From positions 23,400,139 to 23,464,138 of the forward strand of contig NC_090133.1 in assembly GCF_040581485.1 (NCBI RefSeq): a DNA stretch of 64,000 bases. The letters are read 5' to 3'. The notes beneath the pieces were generated by a model. It saw only the letters and a program-made list of their open reading frames with translations, made no database searches and was not told the DNA's origin. Position numbers and translations under genes: made by a program. How positions within the stretch are numbered: the stretch's first letter is position 1; every line of letters begins with the position of its first letter. Below are positions 32,809 to 44,446 of this stretch, piece after piece. Origin of the DNA: Linepithema humile. Its lineage: Eukaryota; Arthropoda; Insecta; Hymenoptera; Formicidae.

Positions 32809-35455
32809 CAATAAAGACGAAGATCTGGTGATGTGAGTAGCGCAGTAACATCGAAATCGATACCGTCTAAAACAAGAAAAGGTAAAAATGCATTACTAAA
32901 TTCATATTATTATCCTAATTGAGATCATATATACAAGATGTTGCACATACATCGTAATTGGCACAAACAATTGTTATTACTTTAAAAATTCGCCTATTCG
33001 AATTATAAGTTACGGATATTCGGAAATTTTACGCGAGTAGCTTTGACAAAATTATGGTGTCACGTAAATTGCAAACTGGTCGTTCGTAGTCGGTTAGCAG
33101 GTTGAGCGAATGTTGAAATTGAATTGCGATCGGTTCAGATTGAACTGCACCTGATACCCTTCGAAGATAATCCGTTATTTGCAACAACCAGCCTTAGTAA
33201 CGAGGTTGTTCGATCACACCTTATACGATTGCGTAAATGTTATTTAAAAAATATGGAAAAAATGTAAAAAGAAAAAGAAAAAAACTAATAAAAATTACAT
33301 GTTATTAGCTTGTTCGAAAAAATAATATCGATATAGTAATTCGGCAATTACTTCTACGCTCAGAAAAGACATGTTGGAAATGTAGTAAATGAATGTTGTA
33401 AACAATAGAATATCATTTGCAGAAAACCGACAGAATAAGAATCTAATTTATAAGAAATATTTTCATCTCTGTCTGAGGTTGTCTGACCTATGTGAATTGG
33501 ATATTCTTATACTTTTTTGTGAATATTCCCTAATCCCCTAAGTGTTAATGATACATGCACATGCGTCATTTGAAAATTAATTGTCAATGTTAATGATGCA
33601 TTCATGCGTCAGTTCCAAAAAGAATTGTTATCACCTATAGAACTTTCGCATAACACGGTATCCGTAGGTTTTTAATCTTGCCAAATTCGAATCTTTAGTC
33701 AAAATTTACGAATTCAATATGACGCATCTAATAAAGCAAACGTAAATTTGGAAAAAATATTCCACTGTCATTAATTTCAATTTTTTAAGATTTTTACGAT
33801 TTTTTCTTTCAAATCTGACATCAAAATTTTGAAATTGAACAAAACATCTTTTGTAAAACACAAAATAAAATGAATTATATATTAAAATTCTGATCATTTC
33901 CTTTTCATAGAAATTATTTTTGGTATTAGTGTTTTTATTTCTTAACAGCTTGACATTCGCCTAAATAAATCAACTCTTTTTTTGTCGAACAATGCGGTTT
34001 TTGCGGTTAATAGATATCGCTTACGGTAAACTCGATTGTACTATACGATCAATTGAATACGATATAAGAGATGTAAACCCCGGAGGGGGTGAAACGGATG
34101 CGAGCGACAAACGTGCAAACACAAAGACGAACAAGGAGAAAGATAAAGGAAGAGGGAATAGTATTTCATACTGGATCACATTGTAACGAAGCGCCGGACG
34201 TCGCGTGCACATGACAGAGGAGATACACGGTGATACGTGCGCGACGACAGTCGCGTGCACGTGACTCCAACGGCGGGTCAGCCGGGGGTGGCTTAGAATG
34301 AACCCTTCAGGCAGACGGGGCTCGAATTCACGTGTTACGGCACGAGCGACTCGCAATGCTCACTGTGTACCCACTCTCAACCCTTTAATCCCTCAATAAA
34401 CTTCGATTGGCATCGAATTCGCTCTACGTTGTAAAGCAAATGCAACGTCAAGTTTGAAGAACAAAATATCTCACCGCTGAGCAGCAATTCGAATCACGAG
34501 GCGACGAATCCGCAAACCTTACTATATTTGACGTCTACACCAGAAACTCTAATCATGACTTGCAGCAGTCAGAACATTCAATTCTTAATTTCTTAAATGT
34601 TAATGATGCATATACGCGTCATTGGAAAACTGACCGCTAATGTTAATGACGTATATATTAAAAAAAAAATATTTTCCGCTTATAAAATTTTCATGGGTTT
34701 TTGAAATCACTACATTCGAGTTTCTCGTAAAAGTTTTTGTCGTTTTTTAATTCGAATATATAAAAAAAAATCTTTCATATAAAATCTATTGTTCGAAATT
34801 TTAAATGCTACATTAAATTCCCGAAAATTCAAAACTTCGACTATGAATTTAAATTTAACGCCCCCCAAAAAATTACATTTATAATTTTTATGTAAATAAA
34901 ACTATTTTTTCAAATAAATAATTTTTAGTAATATAAAGCGTTTTTATTTCTTCGCAGTTGAAAGATTAATGCAACAAAATAAACGACAAAACATTAAAAT
35001 ACTTTAGAAATGTCAGTCTGAAATATTTTGGAAATAAAACATTTGCAATTGATGTGCAATTGTAAGAAAAAAATAGTGATTTTTAAACTATAATATGCAA
35101 AATACACCATATCATTAAAAGCATCGCAAAATTAGGAGTTTCATCAAGTAACGATAATCTCGACCGCAGTACACTGCAATCTATTTCACTACAATTTGAT
35201 ACAAAATTACCGACATGGGGCTACCTACGACGAATACGATGCCTCTAATAACGTTGATTTATACCCGACGGTTCAATTCCAAAGGGATCAAGCGCACAGA
35301 TGAGTACACAGAGGATAGGAAAGCTATGCGCAGGCAGGTTACTTCAGCGGATGGTTAGCTCGGATTGATTGCCATATCCTTTTACACGTGTTAAGCTATC
35401 GTATAGGCGAGCGTGAAATCGTTCCTCTCTTCGATGTGAGGGTATTTATTATCAC

Positions 35456-35488
<33 letters not shown>

Positions 35489-38400
35489 TATACAAGCCAA
35501 GTTGTGATTTGATGACACATACACACTTCCACATGGCAGACTTATCACTTGATACTTTCCATGATATACGCTATGTACTTTAATGTAGTCTTATTACTAC
35601 TTATTTTGGTAAAAAATCTGTTATTTAATAATTTTGTAACTCTCTTTTGGAAATGGCCTAGATATGGCCTAGAATAAAAAATATATATTTTATTCATTAT
35701 TAGACATTGGAATCTTATACTACAAAAATGGATATATTTAGCGATTTAGAATTTACAATTTTCTTCACTACAATGTATTAAAATTTTATACTTTAAACAA
35801 AGAAGTAATCTGGAAAATATACATTTTAATATTCTAAACTATTTTTTTCTTTAAAATATCAGATTTCAAGGCATTGCAGTAAAGTCCTAGGTTTGCCAAA
35901 CGAAATAATATAAGATTCTAAAACAGAAAAATGAATAAAATGTACATTTTAACATTAATATACATTTTATTAATTTTTATACCTTAGAATCTTAAATCAT
36001 AGCATTTTGCAGGTCTAGAACTTTACTATGATGCATGGAAATCTTATACTTTATAATTCTAGACCATTTTTTATGTTTAAAATGTAAAATTTTAATGCAC
36101 TGCAAGAAAGAAAATGTATATTCTAAAATTCTAACCTAACATATATTAAGATATAACGTTATAAGGAATAACAATGAATAAAATGTACATTTTATCATTC
36201 TAAACCATTTTTTTCTTTAAAATATAAGATTTTAAAGCATTGCAGTAAAGTTCTAGGCTTGCCAAACGATATAATATAAGATTCTAAAGCAGAAAAATAA
36301 ATAAAATGTACATTTTAACATTAATATACATTTTATTAATTTTTATGCCTTAGAATCTTAAATTATAGCATTTTGCAGGCCTATAACTTTACTGTGATGC
36401 ATTAAAATCTTATATTTTATAATTCTAAACCATTTTTTTGTTAAAAATATAAAATTTCAATGCATTGCAGGAATGCCTTGAAATCTTATATTTTAAAGAA
36501 AAAAATAGCCTAGAATCATAAGTGTTTTAGAAAATGCATGCACACACACATGCATAGTCAATCCATAAATTTCCTTCTCATGAATATTTTTCCTTCTCTT
36601 CAATATAATTTTTAGTATTGAAGTTTATATATGCTATTGTAATGTATTATTATATTGTATTATATACATTACATGCGTTAACAAATAAATTTTCTTATCT
36701 GTTGGCAAATCTCATATATGCAACCAATTGATAAATTAAGCATAAATTTTATAAGATACTTACAAACACGAGCATGACGAAAAATGCGGCTAGATATGAT
36801 GATCGCGCCATCCACATGCTCACAAATCGGTAATGTTCTCCTGTCACTACATTCCTACGCCAATCACACAGATTAAACAAAGCTATTTTTCAATTCAATA
36901 TTTATGTATTTTTAATGCGTTTAAACGCAGATCAATAAGTATTAAATGTAGAAATTACCTCAGGAAGCCTTTGTTGTCTTCATGTTCTGCTAGTGTTTTG
37001 ATGCTTGCCATCAACAAATCATCATATCCCAAAAATTCATCCAATATCAATCTTGAAAATGCATCACCGAAACATTTGTCAGTCAATGGATCCAAAGTGA
37101 CAATTTTGACTGGAATGTTTAATCTTTGTCGGGCTGCCGGTGACAATCGCAAGAAACCATATTCCAATGAATATTCCACGATATATCCATCTTCTGGAAA
37201 TACAGAATGTAAATTTTGTAATTCAAGAATAAAATAATAACAAATATTGATAAAATATATTGAAAAAGTAGTTGCTAATACTTAATTTAAATTTGATATT
37301 TAATTAAAAATTTGGAATACAGTAAATCTTGTATTTGATAAAAATAATATCTTCTTAGATTTTCAAAGTTTTAATGTCAGATTTGAATTAAAAAATTAGA
37401 AAAACCCTGTTTTCAAAACAATGTTTCATAAAAAATTCTATAGGTGGAAAATATTTTTTTAAAGTAAATGCATTGTTAACACTGATGGTCAATTTTTAAA
37501 AGAAGCATATATGCGTCATTAACACCTTAAGAAATTAATCATACTTAGATTCTTATTGTTAAACTTGCCTTTCAGATAATACATTTCCATTGATATTTAC
37601 CTGTTCTCGCCATTTTGTCAACATCCGACGTACGATCTTTCAACTGTACAACATTCTCTCCATTTGACTGATTGATTTCAGGTACTTCCGTAGAATTACC
37701 TTCTGCACTTGTAGATAACTAAAATAAATTACATTAAAATAAATAATATATAAATATGTATTTATAATTATATAATTATGTGGTACAGGTAAAAAGTTTT
37801 TAATGTGTAAGAAATGCTTAGAAACTTCTATTTTTATCAAAATATTAGATTATTTTATCATTATCATTATTATCTTCGAATCATGAACCATGCTTACTGT
37901 TTTTTCAGCTATGTTTAAACCATTCCAAAACTTAGTTGATAATGGCGAGTTCATCGTTGTATTTGTTGTGCTTAGATCAGGATTTTGTGTCTCTCCAGAA
38001 ACTATGACATTTCCCATTATATCTTGTTCCTTTAATGTTAAATTCTCGTGATTTTCTTCATTGGAAGGATTTACAGTGTCCCGTTCTTCATCAACAGCCG
38101 ATGGTTCAATATTTATAAATCTAACATAACAAATAAACAAATATATATTTTAATAAATATTAAACATATTTTGATTTAATGTTTCTTATATCATACGAAT
38201 ACTCATTTTGGCTTACCCATCTCTAGTTAATATTCCCAAAGCGTTAGTTAAATCATCAACTTTCTCTTGCCTTAATCTTTCCTCTTTGGCATAACTTTTC
38301 TCTATACTATAATCCTCACCACCATTCCTGAGAATTTCAACTCTCAATATACCGTCCCGCGGCCATTCATCTCTTATATGTTCTAAGCAGTTAGTGGGAG

Positions 38401-39012
38401 CACGTGAAAATACTATATGAATATAAGCCAATACAAAAAATGCCAATATAGCCTGTAAAAATAAATAAAATCTTTTCTTAATATTTGTTTAATTTCTTTA
38501 TTTGGTTATTTTTATTATTTCTATTTTATTTTTGTTGTTTTTCTTTTCTATTCAAAAATTTCTTATAAAACATTTTTTGTTGTTGTTTTTTAATGAAATC
38601 ACATAACAAATACATTGATGCGTTAATGATACTTTAATCATTAATACTTTACTACTACAAACTGTTTCATATTCTTCTATCTCAATCAGATTAATTTTAG
38701 ATTTATAAATACAAGTTTTATAGTATATAAACATCTTGTACATACCTTCAACAGAACTATAAATTCTATGAATCTCCTGACAGGCCTTGGAAATGTTCGT
38801 GCATAAGCTAGTGCTGCTTTGATAAATAACGCATGAAACAACCTATCCCGCACATTAATCAATGGGTTTTGATTATTGTTATTTCTAGCTATATTCATAT
38901 TATTGTTATTTAAAACTGGTCCTATTACACCAGCAAGACTATGAAGATTATGTATCACTGCACCGTTTTGATTATTTGGCACTGCAACAGCAGCACCATC
39001 TCCTTGTGGCAT
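32809..39012 (-). CDS. Tmem259: Membralin (TMEM259) homologue, 3' exons not in window
   Basis: Multi-pass ER membrane protein of the membralin family, linked in animals to ER-associated degradation. Exons (coding): 39012-38746, 38452-38217, 38120-37898, 37718-37601, 37193-36959, 36854-36764, 32866-32809; all phases agree, giving 409 codons. Family landmarks: NPLINVRDRLFHALF, AYIHIVFSRAPTNCLEHIRD, EYSLEYGFLRLSPAARQRL, LDEFLGYDDLLMASIK, GEHYRFVSMWMAR, SMLLRYSHHQIFVFI. An Asn-rich N-terminus (NNNNMN, NNNNQN) is present. Exon 7 ends in donor GTGAGT with one base of the next codon, but the rest of the membrane domain is absent down to position 1. A 5'-UTR intron acceptor lies near 39,139. So the gene continues across the P450 array or is broken. 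Confidence 0.92.
34060..34560 (+). mobile_element. Possible degenerate LTR-element end
   Basis: A GC-rich island in AT-rich intron. A purine-only run (about 34,132-34,158, GGAGAAAGATAAAGGAAGAG) resembling a polypurine tract precedes TGTAACG (34,182) and about 360 bases ending at TCTACA, with an AATAAA signal near 34,397. This order fits the 3' end of an LTR element, but there is no second LTR, no polymerase reading frame and no matching target duplication, so it may be another repeat type. Confidence 0.3.
35190..35492 (+). repeat. Possible SINE-like sequence with A-tract and (TA)n
   Basis: GGTTCAATTCC at 35,270-35,280 matches the RNA polymerase III B-box. Moderately GC-rich sequence follows and ends in a run of A (35,456-35,472) and a (TA)n tract. 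The A-box is poor and the 5' boundary is unclear. It could be an old tRNA-derived retroposon or chance. Confidence 0.3.
35831..36530. repeat. Nested tandem and inverted repeat cluster
   Basis: A motif starting ATTCTA..CCATTTTTT and running about 50 bases to ATGCATTGCAG or similar occurs four times, starting at 35,831, 36,056, 36,197 and 36,422. Spacing is 225 bases within each pair and 366 bases between pairs, so a 366-base unit is tandemly duplicated. Part of each unit (the GCAGTAAAGTCCTAGG region) reappears inverted later in the same unit. No coding potential. Confidence 0.7.
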
Positions 39013-40339
39013 TTTGGGTATTAAATAATTTTCTCAAAATAAAAATTTGAAAAAATTGTGTGAAAATTATTTACACAATCATCATGTTTATACATGTGTA
39101 ATATGTCATTTCCAGTTACTGAATGTAGACATCCTATCCTGAAACAAACAATAACAAACTTGTTAAACATAGTTTAACTTAGCTTACTAAAGATATATTA
39201 GTATATGTAAATTATAATAAAATTTCCCCAAAATATCTATGTCTCAAATTTAATATATAATTTTTTTATTTCTACAATAAAACAATTTTGCTCTTTTTCT
39301 ACTGTAGCATGACACATCAGTTTTGATGGTTATAAAAAGCAAATAGCAATTATTATTTTTAAAAATATAATATATTGTGCTTATCTCCTTTTTCAAATAT
39401 AAATGCTATATAAAAGAAGAATATAATTTAGACAGTTTTAACTATTTTAGCTTTGTAATCTTGGAAAGTATATTGCTGAAATAAATCAGATATTTATATT
39501 ACTATATATTTTCAAATAATTTTCTACCAAAATAATAACCTACTACTTTTATAATTGTACCAATAATTAAATAATTGAAGAATTTATTACATTAGATTAT
39601 AAATCAAACTTTTTAAAATATTTGTATAACAGTATGCTGCGTTATACGATACAGGTTTTACTTCTTCACATAAACATAATATTCATAAATCTCTTTTGAC
39701 AATAACTTGAATAAAGACAATCATATCTATGGTACAAATATTTGATTATTTGTTATAAAAAATTTTCACATAAAAAATAGAAAGTAAAATGTATTGAAAA
39801 ATAAATAGCGCAGTACTGTCTATTCATATCTATAGAATTCTAAATATATATTAAAAAACATTACCTTAAAATAGATAATAAAGATAAAATTAATAATAGC
39901 AATAAACTAGATAAAAATTACAAACATGCAAAAAATTTTATGAAAAAAATTTATCTAACCTAATTTACAAAACTACAATGTACAATTTATAACCTATTTG
40001 TATCACGTTCATGAATATGTAAACTTGCATAAAAATAATAAAAAAATAAGTATTATTTTTAAAAAAAGCCCACTTTAATGCGCATTAAACAACGAAATAA
40101 TATAATAAATCATACGTAAAAAATATATATGCAAAACAGTGACAGTGAATGGACAGTGAATGTTATACTCCATTACGTAATTTCCTGATTGAAAGAAAAA
40201 ATAATAACCTTTCAATTGCACAAGATAGACATCGATTATATTAATTTCTTTCACGCTTTACAATAAATATATTCTCCAAAAAGAAAAGCAATATGGAATG
40301 AGACGTTTCACATTTAAATGTCAAACATCGTCTGTATCA
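39013..40339. other. Membralin 5' region, non-coding
   Basis: AT-rich sequence upstream of the membralin start. A splice acceptor (TTTGTTTCAG on the minus strand) near 39,139 suggests that membralin has an upstream non-coding exon, probably between here and the next gene. I cannot place that exon. Nothing else recognised. Confidence 0.5.
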
Positions 40340-40648
40340 TCAGATGTTTTCAGGAACAAATCTGGCACATCCTACCTCGTAATAAGATTGCAATAAAAAT
40401 GCTAATTTTGCAATATTTGATGACACTGTGTCGTACCTTCTTTTCACATATGTCAGGTGTTCGCGGAAAAGTTGCGTATTCACCTGATTAATATATTTGC
40501 GAAATTGTTTTATCGTCGTATGTTTTGATATGTAGTCAATGTAGTATATACGAGTATATATACTGCCATAGATTGTAACACTAAAGAAAATAATGCAAGT
40601 GATCGTTTTGGCAAAGTCTAGTGATTTCCTTCTCATCACATGGCCCAT
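40340..40648 (-). CDS. Small single-pass membrane protein, unrecognised
   Basis: Intact 102-residue frame beginning MGHVMRRKSLDFAKTITCII, with one hydrophobic segment (about residues 13-31) preceded by basic residues, then a hydrophilic, Lys/Arg- and Tyr-containing tail ending CARFVPENI. Short, positively charged N-terminus plus one helix resembles small mitochondrial inner-membrane or assembly proteins, but I recognise no family. It starts 486 bases from the TEX10 start on the opposite strand, so the two may share a promoter. Alternatively it is a chance frame; the sensible topology and stop-free length in AT-rich sequence favour a gene. Confidence 0.55.
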   Translation of the reverse strand: MGHVMRRKSLDFAKTITCIIFFSVTIYGSIYTRIYYIDYISKHTTIKQFRKYINQVNTQLFREHLTYVKRRYDTVSSNIAKLAFLLQSYYEVGCARFVPENI

Positions 40649-41133
40649 TTTGGTTTCTTACAGCCAGGTTTTTGTTACTGAGGTTTCACGTCCAGATGGC
40701 GCAAGATTGCTTCATCACTTACAAAAGAGAGTTTGGACTACTGTGGTTTGTACTCATAGACGTATTTGTTGTCCCTTGCTAGTAATTGCACGTGTGTTAA
40801 TGTGTATACATTTTTTTGGATTTATTGATATTAATTAATTAATCTATCTAAATTATTTAATCAATTACACTGTTTTAAATCGATTTGGTACTGATTTTGA
40901 TTTTTTAAATTATTTTTAAGCACTAAAAGCATCAAATAAATATACTTATCTGTAAATAATAATATGATAAATTTCTTAATCTTTTAAACAAATATTATTT
41001 TAACATTTTTATACTTTTTTTACAAAATGAAACCACTATTATAATTAACAGATTGACTTTAAGTTTGTGAGATGATTTTGTAATTTATAGTATGAGTTTG
41101 TGATTAATATGATATATATTGTGTTTTAGAGTT
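40649..41133. promoter_or_regulatory. Divergent promoter region
   Basis: Sequence between the starts of the small membrane-protein gene (minus) and the TEX10 homologue (plus). The left part (40,650-40,800) is less AT-rich. An acceptor-like TGTGTTTTAG at 41,121-41,130 directly precedes the TEX10 ATG context, so TEX10 probably has a 5'-UTR intron with its first exon near 40,650-40,780. No TATA element stands out. Confidence 0.4.
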
Positions 41134-43642
41134 ATGGCTAAAGGTAAGCTTTCAAACCGCCTGAAGAAGGAAAAAGCAAAAGTAAAATTAAAAGCTAAGA
41201 AATCTACCAATCAGTTGCCAAAAGGCTTAAATATCACAAATACATCATTTAAAGTAAAAAAAATCCTTATACGTGAACAATTGCAGCAGCGAGATGAAAC
41301 GGAAATAATAAGCACTCATAAACTCAATATCAAAGTACGTAAGACAATCTATATTTGACTTTTATGGAATAATTATGAGTCTCAATTTAAGTATCTAATG
41401 TGCCAAACATGATACTTATGTAACATTATTGTTGAATTAATGTAATTGATATTTATATTAAAATTTTTAGAAAGTCAAAGAAAAATATATCAAAAATAGC
41501 TATATTTTTGTCGTATTTATAATCTTATTTTAAAATATTTGCAATTCTGTTTATGTTATCTTAAAATATCAATTGGTTTCAGGATCTACTAACGCGTCTT
41601 CAGCATCACAACTCGACAATGAGAGGGGAAGCTTTGAGACAATTAAAAGAAATCTTGTTGCGATACCCTCCAAAGACTCTACATTCACAATTGAGCTCTT
41701 TATTACGTGGAGTTGCAGCTTTATCTCTTGATAAAGAGAAAGATATACGAAGAGATTCATTAACTGCTCTGAATTTAATTCTTAGTCCTATCTCAAAGAC
41801 ACAGTTAATGCCCTTTCATGAAATTTTAATCTCTTATTTAAGTTGCGCTATGACGCATATTGATTTGCATGTGAAAGAGGATTCTCTTCTTTTTTTGGAT
41901 GTGCTCATACAAAATTGTGGGAATATATTGGCAAAAAATAGTCATAAAATATTACCTAATTTTTTGGGCATGATATGCAGCTTACATGGTGAAGTTAAGC
42001 TGAACAGACAATTAACGACGACTTTAAAGTCCAAAAGTACTAGTGTAAAGTGGAGGATTAAAGTTTTGGAACGTTTGGCTAACATATTCACTTCTGTTAT
42101 ATACCACGAAAAACTTCGCATGAATACGATTCCGACGTTGACTGTAGAAGCGCAAAAATATACCGAATATGTTCCCGTTTACGGTGACAGTTCGATTCGA
42201 GATTGCGAAATTGATCTTGACAAAGATTTAAGTTCAGTAGCGAGTTGTACGAAAGAAACTATATTTATAGAAGAATTTGTAAAATATGTAGGTTTATTAA
42301 TGCCACTGATGTTTGGTATTTGGCTCGAAGTATGTCCGGATGAGAAAATTGAGAATTATACTGAAATTACGAATTTCGGCGAAGTTGCCGCATTATTGAA
42401 AAATATCGTTGAAATTATACAATCGATTACTGAATACATTGATATGTTGGAATGCAACGTCTATGATGCTAAATATACGCACTTAAAGTATTGGTTTAAA
42501 GATACATTTCATAATTTATATATGAAGAATTTCCTGTCGAGATTTCCATATGAAAAAGCGAAACAAGTTAACGAATCCAGAAAACGGCAAGAAGATTTTT
42601 CGCAACTAAAATTTACCGAAGAATGCTTAGAACAGAACTTAGGACTTTGTCAAATTCATATATATTTTACATCTCTAATTAATCGCAATCAACAGCTTCC
42701 TAAGCTTACCAAAGACTATTGTATATCCATTGTGAAATATTTAAATGGTAGACTGATTTTCTACATAACTATTTTTGTATTGAGCCTTTTTTTCTTACGA
42801 CACATTAATGTTTAACTTTATTGCAGGTGTTATCGAAAATTGGCGCGACTCACCTGCATTACCGCAATTGATTAAACTTTTGAAGACTTTATTTCTGAAA
42901 GCGGGTCCACTTTGGTATGCAAACCGTGTTGATTTAAATGATACTTTACAACTGATGATAGAAGCATCTTCTCACCTACCTAGGAAAGAATTCCAATCGC
43001 AATTATCTCTGATTATTGGTGATATTTTGTTAGATTGCAATTTAATTGCATTACACAGGTAAGAGTCATTGTACACTGGACGCGATGGGCGATGAACGAT
43101 AAGCGATATCCAATGAGAGCTCTTTTTCCAAAAAAGTAGAACTCTGATTGGGTATCGTTCATCGCGTTCAATGTGCAAAAACCATAACAGTTTTAAAAAT
43201 ACTGTAATAGATATAAATTCAGCACATCAATTTTAATTTCATAAACCAGTATAATTAATGAATTCTATCGTAATCGTTACAAATGTATATTTTTTGTGCG
43301 ACAGAGAAGAGATATTCAAAAACTTTGTTACGATCCTACCGAGCTTACTCTTAAGATCAAGCATAGACGATATGACAATTCGAATGATTTGTCAAATAGT
43401 TTTGCGCTTTAAGAAATGGATTCGGGAAGAACTGGTAACAAAACACGAAGCTATTATTGGTAAGAAATTAAATGATAAAAATTTATAATGTAGATTATAT
43501 TGCACCATTTTAATTTTATTAATATTTTGTCCTTTTAGAAAATGCTAAGAATATCAACATTACAGGTTCACATAGTGATAGACAGTCCAGACTTATGATC
43601 TGTAATCTATTTTACTTTATAGATTCACAAATTTATTATTAA
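41134..43642 (+). CDS. Tex10: TEX10/IPI1-like pre-ribosome (rixosome) factor
   Basis: Homologue of testis-expressed protein 10 (yeast Ipi1), a nucleolar partner of the PELP1-WDR18-SENP3 complex in 60S maturation. Exons: 41134-41334, 41583-42747, 42827-43058, 43305-43459, 43539-43642; frame is kept throughout (618 residues). A Lys-rich start (KLSNRLKKEKAKVKLKAKKS) is followed by TSFKVKKILI, then KDLLTRLQHHN and MRGEALRQLKEILLRYP of the conserved N-terminal HEAT-like domain, AMTHIDLHVKEDSLLFLDVL, and FLSRFPYE. The vertebrate protein is about 300 residues longer, so the C-terminal part is short or has diverged. The last exon is short, ending NLFYFIDSQIYY. Confidence 0.88.
43070..43177. mobile_element. 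Fold-back MITE-like hairpin in TEX10 intron 3
   Basis: About 108 bases that fold back on themselves. The left end TGTACACTGGACGCGATG pairs with the reverse complement of the right end (TGCACATTGAACGCGATG), and inner segments AACGATA and CCAAT..AGAG also pair. It sits 11 bases after the exon 3 donor. No coding content. Confidence 0.55.
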
Positions 43643-44446
43643 ATAAAAAATCGATTAAATTACCAAAATTAATATCTTGTTTATGGTGAAATTCTTATTT
43701 AATCTTTCGACAAACATGAGAAGTTAATTCTTACATTTTTAAAGATCTGACAAAATACATGTGTTAGTTCTTAACATTTATCGTACGCTGTGTCGACCGA
43801 ACGGCCGAACACACACGGACGCGTGACGTTCTCGCTTGCGTGGTGCTCGTATGGAGGGGGACCTGCCTCTCACGTTGCCTGTTGCACGGAGCTCGAGTTC
43901 GCATCTCTCTTTTACCATCCCGGAAAATGGATGTGGCCATGTAGTTCCAGGCAGGCTGTAAAATGGATGTACGCGCCGCTAGTGTACGGCCTAGTAAAAG
44001 CGTCGTACGAAAAACGGCAGCGTGGCCCCTCTCAGGTTTCTCTCTGCTGTAAACATGGTTGACAGGATAGATGAAATAAAAAATACATGTGTAATATCCT
44101 TGAATGATTTGTGAATGATATAATTTGATTTGAAAAATAAATGGTGTGATACAAATCTGACTAAAAAATAAATGGTGACTTTTACAGCTGTCACGTAACG
44201 TAAGTTATTATAATAATGTCATTATGTATTTTCTCTCTTTATGTCTTATTTAGATTGAATCAGTTGTTATGAAAAGGACATGAGATGTTGTCTTTGAAAA
44301 ATCCAGTTAGTATATGTCATTCCTTATCGCCCAATACCCAGTATAATAAACATTCTTTTATATGAATATGGATATATTTACCATACTTTAAATATTAATT
44401 TCAGAAATCAAATTTTTGGAACTCTGTAAAATAATTATTCAACATT
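43643..44446. promoter_or_regulatory. TEX10-DGKE intergenic region with GC-rich segment
   Basis: After the TEX10 3' end, bases 43,784-44,060 are clearly GC-richer with many CpGs and are probably the DGKE promoter and first non-coding exon. A candidate donor TGCT|GTAAAC lies near 44,048 and an acceptor AATTTCAG at about 44,403, before the DGKE ATG. The segment 43,795-43,860 weakly resembles 1,379-1,440 in the array, so a dispersed repeat origin is also possible. Confidence 0.4.

Larger units (their letters stand above)
32867..36763. other. Membralin intron 6, repeat-rich
   Basis: A 3.9-kb intron between clear splice sites. From left to right it holds AT-rich sequence; a GC-rich retroelement-like stretch (about 34,060-34,560); a possible tRNA-like B-box sequence with an A-tract and TA microsatellite (about 35,190-35,492); and a nested repeat cluster (35,831-36,530). 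No conserved gene seen. Confidence 0.7.

Noticed and set aside
34285..34335. Possible tRNA gene (A-box and B-box-like motifs)
   Set aside because: The motifs are about 30 bases apart but no acceptor stem or cloverleaf can be drawn, so at most a tRNA-derived repeat.
34021..34356. 111-residue minus-strand frame in the GC-rich island
   Set aside because: Composition is that of translated repeat sequence, with no domain or splice support.
43790..44062. 90-residue plus-strand frame in GC-rich sequence
   Set aside because: Lies in the probable DGKE promoter or first non-coding exon; composition reflects GC content and no domain is visible.
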